Source of the DNA: Clostridiales bacterium
GTDB taxonomy: Bacteria > Bacillota > Clostridia > Lachnospirales > Lachnospiraceae
Assembly: GCA_012839295.1 (NCBI GenBank)
Contig: DUNO01000036.1
Span: 1-64,000 of the forward strand
Direction of reading: 5' to 3'
Length of the DNA stretch: 64,000 nucleotides
Positions 17,640 to 25,973 of this stretch are shown here, one piece after another. The position numbers and the translations under genes were made by a program. How positions within the stretch are numbered: position 1 is the stretch's first letter; every line of letters begins with the position of its first letter. The notes under the pieces are model-generated. The model saw only the letters and a program-made list of their open reading frames with translations, was not told where the DNA came from and did no database searches.

Positions 17640-18530
17640 CTACGATACTAGGACACAGTTTTTATCGAGTAGCTGTATGGGGTGGTAGGATAGTTTTGAG
17701 GTACGCAGACCAGGGTCACCGACGTCCTCTTCCCGGTTGATGTACTGGATTCCATAGGAATTCATCATGTCGCTGGAGAATTCCTTTACAATTATTTGGT
17801 AGGAGCCCTCATATTCCCGGTTTGCTTTTTCGATATGAGTGTATAGTGTATCCTTTACGATTTCTCCAACCGACATGGCGACGATATTACCGTCTACTTC
17901 GACAAAGCCGCCGGGGAGACCGAATTTTTCAATAAGGGGAAGCAGCTCCAGGGTTCTAGCCAGCTCTTCCTGTGCAAGAGAGGCTTCCTTTCCATGGTGC
18001 TTTTCGAAGTCCATCAGGAAGTCGATAACCCGTGGCAGGTTCTCCTTTGTAATTCGCCTATAGCTGTAATCCGGATAGAGCTTTTTAAACTTATTAATAT
18101 GGTTTCTTTGTCCGCTGTACCTTCTGCCGGCCATATTTGCCAGGTCGGTGGCATTATACAGATAGTCAGCCCAGTCACGGCTTGGGGGACATGGGATGCT
18201 GCCGTTAAAATCATTTACCAGGATCTTGGCCGCTTCCTCAGGAATAGTGCAAAACCACAAAGGGATCTGATGTTCCCGGGTATATTCCTTGAGTGCATCC
18301 ATGGCTTTTTTCAGGGAGCCTCCGCCAATGGGCAGGGTGAAAGCGGTGTGGTCGATGAACTTTACTTTAAACATGAGCATGTCATCATAGATGGCAAAGT
18401 GGGACTGATAAAAATCCCTCCACATATATAAAGCACCGATGGTATAATCGCTGGTGCGGCTGATTTTATATTTAAAAAATTCAGCGGTTTTTAAAATGTT
18501 GTCTGCGTTAATTGGTTCAAATGTAAGCAT
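17640..18530 (-). CDS. DUF2156 protein, GNAT-like acyltransferase
   Basis: Belongs to the DUF2156 family, related to the catalytic part of phosphatidylglycerol lysyltransferase (MprF) and built of tandem GNAT-type acyltransferase folds. Seen: LMFKVKFIDHTAFTLPIGGG in the N-terminal half and GNIVAMSVGEIVKDTLYTHIEKANREYEGSYQIIVKEF in the C-terminal half, the acyl-donor-binding type of strand-loop. 296 residues is the usual length for the stand-alone family, which lacks membrane segments. The start at 18530 is fixed by GGAGGATACTT directly before ATG; an upstream in-frame extension to 18653 is part of the structured leader. Substrate unknown. Confidence 0.82.
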   Translation of the reverse strand: MLTFEPINADNILKTAEFFKYKISRTSDYTIGALYMWRDFYQSHFAIYDDMLMFKVKFIDHTAFTLPIGGGSLKKAMDALKEYTREHQIPLWFCTIPEEAAKILVNDFNGSIPCPPSRDWADYLYNATDLANMAGRRYSGQRNHINKFKKLYPDYSYRRITKENLPRVIDFLMDFEKHHGKEASLAQEELARTLELLPLIEKFGLPGGFVEVDGNIVAMSVGEIVKDTLYTHIEKANREYEGSYQIIVKEFSSDMMNSYGIQYINREEDVGDPGLRTSKLSYHPIQLLDKNCVLVS

Positions 18531-18859
18531 AAGTATCCTCCATAGTGATTGTATTGCAATCACTTTATTCATGTCAGGTGAATCAACTGATTCATCTATT
18601 TGGGTCCTTTCGTCCTCCTTGACCCATTTTGTGCGATGCTTTAGTCCTTGCATCCTTTATCATTCAATCTAACGATCATTTGGCCCTTAGGCCACGGGGT
18701 GTCGGATGTGAAATGACCTTCATTTCACACTAAGCTCTTGTTCTGACGGGATAGCTGGAATCAATGGAATACCAGAAGGGCTGTTCGACCTTTTTTGATA
18801 AAATAATTTGGTTTGCGGCATATAAACTATATTATATCATTTGATTTCTGTCTAGACAA
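18531..18859 (-). promoter_or_regulatory. long structured leader and promoter of DUF2156 gene
   Basis: On the reverse strand TTGTCT (18854-18859) and TATAAT (18831-18836) are 17 bases apart, giving a 5' untranslated region of about 290 bases. It holds at least five hairpins: 18707-18729 (perfect 10-bp stem TGTGAAATGA), 18681-18694, 18601-18626 (TGGGTC/GACCCA enclosing AAGGAGG), 18579-18594 and 18544-18564 (AGTGATTG/CAATCACT, ending just before the Shine-Dalgarno). No known riboswitch was recognised. Confidence 0.55.
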
Positions 18860-19026
18860 CATCAAATTCTTCTTAGTTGATATCATTCCACGCAGGTATC
18901 TTGCTTATCCATCCAGGGTAAGGGATATATGAATATAATATTAAATTTTACGAATAGGGTAGCTTGTGAATAATTAATTGTGTTAGAATGAAAAAGTGAT
19001 GGAAAAGGGTAGGATTTAGGCTGTGA

Positions 19027-19148
19027 GGTGAATCTGAGTGGATCCATATCCACCTGGGCTTGCCTTTAACCTCCCGTAATTGCCAAGTTCAGGCAATCAC
19101 GGGAGGCCCGGTCTGCGCCCAGATGGATATGGATCCACTCAGATCACC
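19027..19148. repeat. 122-bp imperfect palindrome
   Basis: Outer arms 19027-19059 and 19117-19148 form 31 standard pairs with one bulged A (19031) and one non-standard pair (C19053/A19123). A symmetric 10/10 internal loop leads to an inner 15-bp stem (19070-19084 with 19092-19106), again with one non-standard pair, and a 7-base loop. Both non-standard pairs are A-C on the + strand but G-U on the reverse strand. No T run follows. It lies between two divergent genes. Confidence 0.85.
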
Positions 19149-19261
19149 GCGTTAGTGTAAAGAAGCTTTTTGTCGGGGGAGTTTGTAAATAATAATTTAA
19201 TCTTGTAAAAAATAATTTAAATTTGGGTATGTGAGTGTATCCTAGGTAGAATTGAGGAATC

Positions 19262-21031
19262 ATGAAAATATTACTTGTAGCTTTGAATGCAAAATACATC
19301 CATTCCAATCTGGCAGTATATAGCTTGATGGCATTTGCAAATAAATATAGGGATAGCATTAGTTTGGTAGAATTGACGATTAACCATTCGGAGGAAGAAC
19401 TGTTGAAGGAAATTTATAAGGAAAAGGCTGATGTAGTGGCATTTTCCTGCTATATCTGGAATATCGGCATCATCCTAAGGATATCCTCGGAATTGAAAAA
19501 GGTTGCTCCTGGGTTAAAGATCTGGTTCGGCGGGCCTGAAGTGTCTTACGATGCCAGGCAATGCCTGTTGGAAAATGACCAGCTGGACGGTATTATGTGT
19601 GGGGAAGGGGAGCAGACCTTCCTGGAATTGGTGCAGTATTATACGGAAGGAAGGGGAGGGGCAAAGCCTCCTGTCAGGAGGCTTAAGGAGATTCCTGGCC
19701 TGGCCTTTAAAGAAAGCGCAAAGCTGGATGGCGGTTTTGGGGAACGGAGAGGAGAGATATGGATAACGCAGCCCAGGGATCCGATGGGGCTGGATGAGAT
19801 TTCCTTGCCCTATGAGGATATGGAGGCTTTCCGTAACCGGATTATATATTATGAGAGCAGCAGGGGGTGCCCCTTTTCCTGCAGCTACTGTCTGTCCTCC
19901 GTTGATAAAAGGGTACGCTTTCGCAGCATTGACCTGGTGAAAAAGGAACTGAAGATATTTCTTGATTACCGGGTGCCCCAGGTGAAGTTTGTGGATAGAA
20001 CCTTTAATTGCAGCAAGAGGCATGCAATGGATATCTGGGAGTTTATCAAGGAGAATGATAATGGGATAACCAATTTTCATTTTGAAATAGCGGCAGATCT
20101 TCTGGAGGAGGACGAGATAGCATTTTTGTCCACCCTAAGACCTGGACAGGTTCAGTTTGAAATCGGGGTTCAGTCAACAAATCCGGATACGGTGGAGGCT
20201 ATCCGCCGGAAGATGGATTTTGACCGGGTGGCATATAATGTAAGAAGGATAAAGCAGGCGGGAAATATACACCAGCATCTTGACCTGATTGCAGGCTTGC
20301 CATTGGAAGGCTATGAATCCTTTGAAAAATCCTTCGGCCAGGTCTATGGGCTGGAGCCGGACCAGCTTCAGCTGGGTTTTTTAAAGGTTCTAAAGGGCTC
20401 CCCCATGGAGACGGACAAGGATTGCTATGGCATAGTGTTCCGGAGCACGCCGCCCTATGAGGTGTTATGCACCAACCATCTTAGCTTTGAGGAGGTGCTA
20501 AGGCTCAAGGGTGTCTGCGAGATGGTTGAAATCTATTATAACAGCGGACAATTCACCTATTCGATGAAGTTCCTGGAGCATTTTTATGGCGCTCCCATGA
20601 GGCTGTACCAGAGCCTCGGTGATTACTATGAGGGCACCGGCATTGCAATGCTGGCACATAATAGGATAAAAAGGTATGAAATACTATTGGATTTCTGGAA
20701 GGAAGCCGTGTTAGAATCATTAACTGGGGAGGATAGAACCAGCCTCACGGAGGTATTTGGGGAAATCCTGTTATTGGATCTGTATCTCAGGGAAAATATT
20801 AAATCAAGACCGGCTTTTTCCCCCGCAAAGAGTTCAACAAATGAGCTTCGCGGGCTTTATGATAAATACAGGGCAAGGCATAGCCTGATCCACATTGAAA
20901 AGTTTACCTTTGACATCCTCCGGTCTGCAGCCACCGGAACAGCAGTCAGGAAGGAGACCACAATCCTTTTTGATTATGGGAACCGTGATATGCTTAGCAG
21001 GGCAGCCGATATGACGGTGTTGGAGGATTAG
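19262..21031 (+). CDS. B12-binding domain radical SAM protein (DUF4080 type)
   Basis: Radical SAM enzyme with an N-terminal cobalamin-binding-like Rossmann domain (residues 1-140; MKILLVALNAKYIHSNLAVYSL is typical). The radical SAM motif C-x3-C-x2-C is SRGCPFSCSYCLSS at about residues 198-211, which holds the 4Fe-4S cluster. The C-terminal region resembles the DUF4080 extension common in Firmicutes. 589 residues is normal. Members of this group methylate or otherwise modify unknown substrates. It is followed 68 bases later by nth and may share its transcript. Confidence 0.88.
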   Translation: MKILLVALNAKYIHSNLAVYSLMAFANKYRDSISLVELTINHSEEELLKEIYKEKADVVAFSCYIWNIGIILRISSELKKVAPGLKIWFGGPEVSYDARQCLLENDQLDGIMCGEGEQTFLELVQYYTEGRGGAKPPVRRLKEIPGLAFKESAKLDGGFGERRGEIWITQPRDPMGLDEISLPYEDMEAFRNRIIYYESSRGCPFSCSYCLSSVDKRVRFRSIDLVKKELKIFLDYRVPQVKFVDRTFNCSKRHAMDIWEFIKENDNGITNFHFEIAADLLEEDEIAFLSTLRPGQVQFEIGVQSTNPDTVEAIRRKMDFDRVAYNVRRIKQAGNIHQHLDLIAGLPLEGYESFEKSFGQVYGLEPDQLQLGFLKVLKGSPMETDKDCYGIVFRSTPPYEVLCTNHLSFEEVLRLKGVCEMVEIYYNSGQFTYSMKFLEHFYGAPMRLYQSLGDYYEGTGIAMLAHNRIKRYEILLDFWKEAVLESLTGEDRTSLTEVFGEILLLDLYLRENIKSRPAFSPAKSSTNELRGLYDKYRARHSLIHIEKFTFDILRSAATGTAVRKETTILFDYGNRDMLSRAADMTVLED

Positions 21032-21099
21032 CCTTATGAAAGCTGCGCCGGTTTTTGGAAACGGACTATCATCCGATGAAAAGGAAAGGGGAGCTACAT

Positions 21100-21933
21100 T
21101 TGACAAAGAAGAGAATATCAGCAAAAGAGAAAGAACGCACGCAACGGATTATAGAAGCGCTTAATCAGGAATATACCATAGAGTACCGGAGCTTTTTGAT
21201 AGCTGAGACACCCTGGCAGCTGTTGATTGCTACTATTTTGAGCGCACAGTGTACGGATGAACGGGTGAACCTTGTGACAAAGGATTTATTCCAAAAATAC
21301 CGGAGTCTTGAGGATTTTGCAAATGCGGACCAAACGGAGCTGGAGCGTGATATCCATTCCACCGGGTTTTACCGCAATAAGGCGAAGAATATCATAGCCT
21401 GTGCAAAGCAGCTGATAGAATTACACAATTCCGAGGTGCCAAATGATATTGATGCCCTGACAAAGCTTGCCGGGGTGGGAAGGAAAACGGCGAATGTCAT
21501 CCGGGGCAATGTCTATAAGGAGCCCAGCATTGTAGTGGACACCCATGTAAAACGGATATCGAAGCGGCTTGGCTTTACCAAGGAAGAGGATCCGGTAAAA
21601 ATTGAATTTGAATTAATGGACCGGTTGCCCAGGGAACAATGGATTTTGTACAATTTGCAGATCATTACCCATGGAAGGAGCATCTGCACGGCAAGAAACC
21701 CGAAGTGTGAGGAATGCTTCTTGAAGGAAGATTGCGTCTATTATAATACACAGAAGAAAAAGATTGAAAGAAAAGCACCTCCCAAGGTTGAAGGAAAAGC
21801 ACTTTCTAAGGTTGAAAAAAATACATTTTCCAAGGTTGAAAAAAATGCATTTTCCAAGGTTGAAAAAAACGCATTTTCCAAGGTTGAAAAAAACGCATTT
21901 TCCAAGGTTGAAAAAAACACATTTTCAACCTAG
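21100..21933 (+). CDS. nth: endonuclease III with octapeptide-repeat tail
   Basis: DNA glycosylase/AP lyase that removes oxidised pyrimidines. The helix-hairpin-helix LAGVGRKTANVI carries the catalytic lysine, the aspartate is in VVDTHVKRIS, and the 4Fe-4S cluster motif C-x6-C-x2-C-x5-C is CTARNPKCEECFLKEDC. The core ends near residue 219. A tail of seven near-identical octapeptides (consensus KVEKNAFS) follows, encoded by 24-bp DNA repeats, which is not normal for the family. The start is taken as TTG 21100, 6 bases after AAAGGGGAG; an ATG at 21076 has no comparable site. Confidence 0.9.
   Translation: MTKKRISAKEKERTQRIIEALNQEYTIEYRSFLIAETPWQLLIATILSAQCTDERVNLVTKDLFQKYRSLEDFANADQTELERDIHSTGFYRNKAKNIIACAKQLIELHNSEVPNDIDALTKLAGVGRKTANVIRGNVYKEPSIVVDTHVKRISKRLGFTKEEDPVKIEFELMDRLPREQWILYNLQIITHGRSICTARNPKCEECFLKEDCVYYNTQKKKIERKAPPKVEGKALSKVEKNTFSKVEKNAFSKVEKNAFSKVEKNAFSKVEKNTFST
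21760..21927 (+). repeat. 24-bp tandem array inside nth
   Basis: Seven 24-base units starting at 21760, 21784, 21808, 21832, 21856, 21880 and 21904, consensus AAGGTTGAAAAAAA then GCATTTTCC. The first two are diverged and the last five nearly identical. The final unit ends as a perfect inverted repeat, AGGTTGAAAA with TTTTCAACCT, directly before the stop. Confidence 0.92.
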
Positions 21934-22053
21934 AAAAAAGTCTTGCCGGAAAGGATAAAGTGTCATAGAATATTCCTTACAGCAAAGGGTCTTTTGTGGC
22001 ATAATTCCAGTATAGGATAAGGGATAGCGGATATACTATAGAAGCAAATGCGG

Positions 22054-22665
22054 CTAGAAAAACTTAATTACCTTTAAGTCCTCGATTAGCTTCTCCCGGT
22101 CATGTACCGATAATTGGGCTACGGTTTGAATCAGGGTATCAATTTTTTCCGGCATGTCCTGCTTTCTATAAATCTCTGCAAGGAGCTTATAGGTATTTGT
22201 TACGTCAGATCCCAGGGTCACGGCATATTCAAGGATGGCCTTGGCGTCTTGTATATCACCGTTATGGTAAAGGCGCTCAGCCCATTTTTGCAGTATGCTC
22301 ACAAGGATGGTATAATTATTGTCATACTCCGTAAGAAGGGAAATATTGGCGACACCATATTTATTCTTTAAATCCGTATTCGTATACCCGGACAGATTTA
22401 ATATTTTTTTATCTGCTAAGCCGAGAATGGTATCGCGGTAAGAATTTATGGTTCCGTCCGCCTTATCCTCCATCGGCAGCAGCCCTGGATTGAGGGTAAT
22501 ATAGTCAAGGCCTGAAATATCGGCGCGGCGTACAAGGTTGGATTTGGTTTCCCGGTCCCAGAAGGTGTCGGCAGTAGTTTTTTCCTTTTTGTAAGATTTC
22601 TTTATTTCATACTGCAGCCATAGGATAAAGATGATTATGAGAGCCGATATTATTGGAAGAGGCAT
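22054..22665 (-). CDS. membrane-anchored TPR-like protein, unknown function
   Basis: 203 residues with one N-terminal membrane segment (MPLPIISALIIIFILWLQYEI). The C-terminal half is helical with repeat-like spacing (ILQKWAERLYHNGDIQDAKAILEYAVTLGSDVTNTYKLLAEIYRKQDMPEKI) resembling tetratricopeptide repeats, which usually bind proteins. The architecture suggests a cytoplasmic scaffold held at the membrane. It is a single gene facing the end of nth. No function can be assigned. Confidence 0.7.
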   Translation of the reverse strand: MPLPIISALIIIFILWLQYEIKKSYKKEKTTADTFWDRETKSNLVRRADISGLDYITLNPGLLPMEDKADGTINSYRDTILGLADKKILNLSGYTNTDLKNKYGVANISLLTEYDNNYTILVSILQKWAERLYHNGDIQDAKAILEYAVTLGSDVTNTYKLLAEIYRKQDMPEKIDTLIQTVAQLSVHDREKLIEDLKVIKFF

Positions 22666-22794
22666 TGAAAAGCACCACCTTTCTTAGTATGGAAGATTAA
22701 ATATCACATTATAAAACAACTTATTTAAAAGATGGACCAGCAGTCTGGTCCGCCAAAAATGAACGCTGCCGGTGCGGCAAAAAGGAGGTATCCC

Positions 22795-22899
22795 ATGAAT
22801 TTTCATAACAGAAAAACCCAGAGAATCATTTCAACCGTAATTGTTGTAGTAATGGTCTTATCCTTTGTAGCTTCCTATGTTTTAAGCGTGATTAATTAG
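22795..22899 (+). CDS. 34-aa single-pass membrane protein
   Basis: Small ORF: a short basic start (MNFHNRKTQRI) then one membrane helix (STVIVVVMVLSFVASYVLSVIN). The ribosome binding site AAAGGAGG is excellent and correctly spaced. A hairpin (GGACCAG/CTGGTCC, about 22736-22753) lies upstream. The layout resembles DUF4044-type small membrane proteins of Firmicutes, but it is too short for a firm family call. Confidence 0.6.
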   Translation: MNFHNRKTQRIISTVIVVVMVLSFVASYVLSVIN

Positions 22900-23070
22900 A
22901 TCACCTGGATCTGTTTATCCCCCGCCATCTGCGATCTTTTAATCAAATATATACAATTGGGGGGCAAAAGTCAATGAAGGAAAGAATATCTTGAATAATC
23001 TTAGGTTTATGATAAAATAAAAAGAAGTTACATAAAAATACAACCGATAATTATTTCAAGGAAATATGTA

Positions 23071-23223
23071 TGGCGCAAATGCAGCGCTTTTATCGGAGGT
23101 TAATGGACAACTTCTGGTAATCTATATTATTGAATCAAAACCATGATTCAATAATCGGGATGCACGGCGCAAGTGCGGCGCCTTTTATGAGAAGTTAAAG
23201 TGCAACTTCTCATAACTTATATT
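23071..23223 (+). repeat. modular multi-hairpin repeat, copy 1
   Basis: Order of parts: GGCGC-type hairpin, TTTTAT, CTTCT-type hairpin, (T)AATCTATATT, a variable hairpin (ATTGAATCA/TGATTCAAT), AATCGGGATGCA, GGCGC/GCGCC hairpin, TTTTAT, GAGAAGTT/AACTTCTC hairpin, ATAACTTATATT. The same parts in the same order occur at 27691-27825 with different bases in the variable stem. It ends about 28 bases before the VanW gene. Confidence 0.85.
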
Positions 23224-23250
23224 TATTGTTAATAGAAAAGGAGGATGAAT

Positions 23251-24783
23251 ATGGGCAGGAATAGAAAGCTATTTTCAGCGATATTATTTTTATCGCTTTC
23301 CCTATTTATGGGGAATGCTATGTATGCATCTGCTGAAGAAGAGAAGACGATATGCCAAGGAGTAGTAATAGATGAGGTGGATGTCAGCGGGATGACAAGG
23401 GCTCAGGCGGAAGAGGCCGTAAAGGGCTTTGTTGATACCCTGCGGGCAAAAGGGATTGCTGTCAGGGTACACGATAATACGGTATATGCGACCTTGGGCG
23501 ATCTGGGGTATACATCGGATTACAGCGGTATTGTAGAGGAGGCCCTGGATCTGGGTCAGTCCGGTAACCTGATTAAGCGGTATAAGGATTTAAAGGATAT
23601 CGAACAGGGAAGCTATACCTACTCCCTGGAATTTACCTATGATGAGGAAAAGATCCGGGAGCTCGTCTCAAAGGAAATCAGTTCCTATAATATAGAACCG
23701 GTGAATGCTTCGGTGAAAAGGGAGAGCGGAGATTTTGTCTATACGGATCATGTTATAGGCAGCAAGGTAAATGTGGATAAGACGGTGAAATTAATAGAAG
23801 ATGCAATTAATAACTGGGACCGTCAGGATATCTTAGTGGATGCAGTTGTAGATGAGGATATGCCAAAGTACACCATGGAGGATGTTAAAAAGTGCAATAC
23901 CCTGCTTGGTTCCTATACAACAGAGTATACCACCTCTGCGCAGGGCAGGGCAGCGAACCTGGCAAACGGCGCAAGGCTGATTAATAATACAGTGCTTTAT
24001 CCGGGGGATGTTTTTAACTCCTATGATAAGCTTACACCCTTTACGAAAGAAAATGGATATTTTACTGCAGGCGCATACCTGAATGGAATGGTAGTGGATA
24101 GTGTGGGCGGAGGAGCCTGCCAGGTTACCACTACCCTGTATAATGCTGTATTGGAAGCGGAGCTGGAGGTAGTGGAACGCTTTCCCCATTCTATGACCAT
24201 TGCCTATGTGGATTTATCCAGGGATGCGGCAATTGCCGGAACCTATAAGAATTTCCAGTTTAAGAATAACACGGATGCACCGATTGTGGTTGAGGCAACG
24301 ACATGGGACCGGAGAATTACCTTTAAGCTCTGGGGGCATGAGACCAGGGATGAAAATAGGAAGATTAAGTATGTAACAGAGATACTTTCCAAAACAAATC
24401 CTCCGGCAGACGTTATTAAGAAGGATCCGACCCAGCCTACCACCTTCCGTCAGGTAACACAGACGGCCCATATTGGTTACAAGGCTAAGCTATGGAAGAT
24501 TGTATATGAGAATGGCAAAGAGGTAAGCAGGGAAGTGGTTAACACCAGCAACTATGCAGCAGCGCCCCAATATGTAACAGTGGGTACGAAGGAGCCGGAA
24601 GAGGAGACAGATCCGGATACCCCTCCGACAGGAGATCCAAAGAATCCGACCAAGACACCGACGAAAGCGCCGACTAAGACACCGACAAAGGCGCCAACCG
24701 ATGATTCAGGAACCGATGATTCAGGGGATGATAATTCAGAGGCCGATAACCCGGGCTGGGACTATACGGAAATAGAAGAATAA
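23251..24783 (+). CDS. VanW-family secreted protein
   Basis: Exported or membrane-anchored protein of the VanW/YoaR family. A signal peptide of about 28 residues ends at MYASA-EE. A domain resembling the putative peptidoglycan-binding type 4 domain follows (residues about 30-200), then the VanW domain (about 210-345) with YPGDVFNSYDKLTPFTKENGY and GGGACQVTTTLYNAVLEA. The tail is rich in Pro, Thr, Lys and Asp (KTPTKAPTKTPTKAPT repeats). Cell-wall association is a fair inference; the biochemical role is unknown. ATG 23251 is preferred over 23245, which directly abuts GGAGG. Confidence 0.9.
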   Translation: MGRNRKLFSAILFLSLSLFMGNAMYASAEEEKTICQGVVIDEVDVSGMTRAQAEEAVKGFVDTLRAKGIAVRVHDNTVYATLGDLGYTSDYSGIVEEALDLGQSGNLIKRYKDLKDIEQGSYTYSLEFTYDEEKIRELVSKEISSYNIEPVNASVKRESGDFVYTDHVIGSKVNVDKTVKLIEDAINNWDRQDILVDAVVDEDMPKYTMEDVKKCNTLLGSYTTEYTTSAQGRAANLANGARLINNTVLYPGDVFNSYDKLTPFTKENGYFTAGAYLNGMVVDSVGGGACQVTTTLYNAVLEAELEVVERFPHSMTIAYVDLSRDAAIAGTYKNFQFKNNTDAPIVVEATTWDRRITFKLWGHETRDENRKIKYVTEILSKTNPPADVIKKDPTQPTTFRQVTQTAHIGYKAKLWKIVYENGKEVSREVVNTSNYAAAPQYVTVGTKEPEEETDPDTPPTGDPKNPTKTPTKAPTKTPTKAPTDDSGTDDSGDDNSEADNPGWDYTEIEE

Positions 24784-24821
24784 TATAGGTTGGAAGGCTA
24801 AAAGAAACAGAATTAATAAGC

Positions 24822-24889
24822 GGAAGGAGGGCCGGGTCCATGCCAGAACTTTTATGGTTAGTTGTGCGGTGATGGGCATGGACATAAGC
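24822..24889 (+). promoter_or_regulatory. SD-hairpin-start element, copy B
   Basis: Shine-Dalgarno GGAAGGAGG (24822-24830), then GCCGG, stem GTCCATGCC (24836-24844) paired with GGCATGGAC (24875-24883), then ATAAGC and ATG at 24890. As in copy A, the folded spacing from Shine-Dalgarno to start is 5 plus 6 bases. The element also contains a 10-codon ORF (24840-24872) ending in TGA. Confidence 0.7.
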
Positions 24890-25873
24890 ATGAACCTTGG
24901 AAAAGTATCTGAAACGGTCCTGAAAAGATCGGTACTCAATCAAATAAAGCATAGGCGCGGGGAGGTTTTAGTAGGCCCGGGTATAGGAGAGGACTGCAGT
25001 GTCCTGGCAGTTGCGGAGGACGAGGTCCTTGTAATATCGACGGATCCTATTACGGGGACAGTCCAGGATATCGGTACACTTGCCGTGCATATCACGGCCA
25101 ACGATATTGCCTCCAATGGGGCAGAGCTGATTGGAATTATGCTGACCATCCTGTTGCCGGAGGGAACCTCAGAGGCGGACCTAAGAGCAATGATGCAGGA
25201 AATCGAAGGTGTATGCTGTAAACTCAATATGGATGTTATTGGAGGACATACTGAGATCACGAAAGCAGTCCATCAACCAATTATAACCGTGACCGGCGTG
25301 GGGAAGATGAAGCGCCGGGAAGTAATTAAAACTGCCGGTGCAAGGCCGGGACAGGAAATAGTAATGACCAAATGGGCCGGCCTGGAGGGCACGGCAATTA
25401 TAGCGGCTGCCAAAGAGGAGGAGCTTAAGACAAAATACAGCTCCAGCTTCATCGAAGGGGCGAAAAGACTGATGGATTATCTCAGTGTAGTTCCTGAAGC
25501 GATGGTCGCCCGCTCCTACGGTGTGACCTCCATGCATGATGTTACGGAAGGAGGAGTCTTCGGAGCCTTATGGGAAATCGGGGCGGCTTCCAAGGTAGGC
25601 TTGGAAGTGGATCTAAAGAAGATTCTTTTAAAGCAGGAAACAGTGGAAATCTGTGAATTCTATGATATTAACCCATACATGCTGATTTCCAGCGGATGTA
25701 TGCTGATAATAACCGATAAAGCGAATCAGCTGGTGGATCAGCTAAGGGCAGCGGGGATTGCCAGCGCTGTAATCGGACGGATTACGGAAGGAAATGACCG
25801 TATTATCATAAATGAGGATGAAAGACGTTACCTGGAGCCGCCAAAGAGCGACGAGCTTTATAAAGTAATGTGA
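24890..25873 (+). CDS. AIR-synthase-related protein (HypE/ThiL/PurM fold)
   Basis: ATP-binding enzyme of the PurM superfamily, which activates a substrate oxygen or sulfur with ATP. Visible: VGPGIGEDCSVLAV with ISTDPITGTV (N-terminal metal/ATP segment), ITANDIASNGAELIGIMLTILLP, DVIGGHTEITKAV and MHDVTEGGVFGALWEI in the C-terminal half, a HypE-like signature. It lacks the catalytic Cys/Sec start of SelD and the C-terminal Cys tail of true HypE, so hydrogenase maturation is not proven. In-frame ATGs at 24854, 24872 and 24878 exist; 24890 is chosen for its place after the hairpin element. Confidence 0.8.
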   Translation: MNLGKVSETVLKRSVLNQIKHRRGEVLVGPGIGEDCSVLAVAEDEVLVISTDPITGTVQDIGTLAVHITANDIASNGAELIGIMLTILLPEGTSEADLRAMMQEIEGVCCKLNMDVIGGHTEITKAVHQPIITVTGVGKMKRREVIKTAGARPGQEIVMTKWAGLEGTAIIAAAKEEELKTKYSSSFIEGAKRLMDYLSVVPEAMVARSYGVTSMHDVTEGGVFGALWEIGAASKVGLEVDLKKILLKQETVEICEFYDINPYMLISSGCMLIITDKANQLVDQLRAAGIASAVIGRITEGNDRIIINEDERRYLEPPKSDELYKVM

Positions 25874-25883
25874 TGTTATGGTT

Positions 25884-25968
25884 AAAAAAGGAGGCCAAAG
25901 CCTCCAAAAAAAAAGGAGGCCAAAGCCTCCAAAAAAAAGGAGGCCAAAGCCTCCAAAAAAAAGGAGGC
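25884..25968 (+). repeat. tandem Shine-Dalgarno hairpin array before lrp gene
   Basis: Three perfect hairpins GGAGGC-CAAA-GCCTCC (25890-25905, 25915-25930, 25939-25954), separated by runs of 9 and 8 A. After a further 8 A comes a fourth, unpaired GGAGGC (25963-25968), 5 bases before the start region. Periods are 25, 24 and 24 bases. The array also reads in frame with the gene from an ATG at 25878. Confidence 0.92.
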
Positions 25969-25973
25969 TTGTG

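Noticed and set aside
24854-25873. Selenophosphate synthetase (SelD)
   Set aside because: PurM-like fold agrees, but the SelD N-terminal catalytic Cys/Sec segment is missing; the pattern fits the HypE-like AIR-synthase group better.
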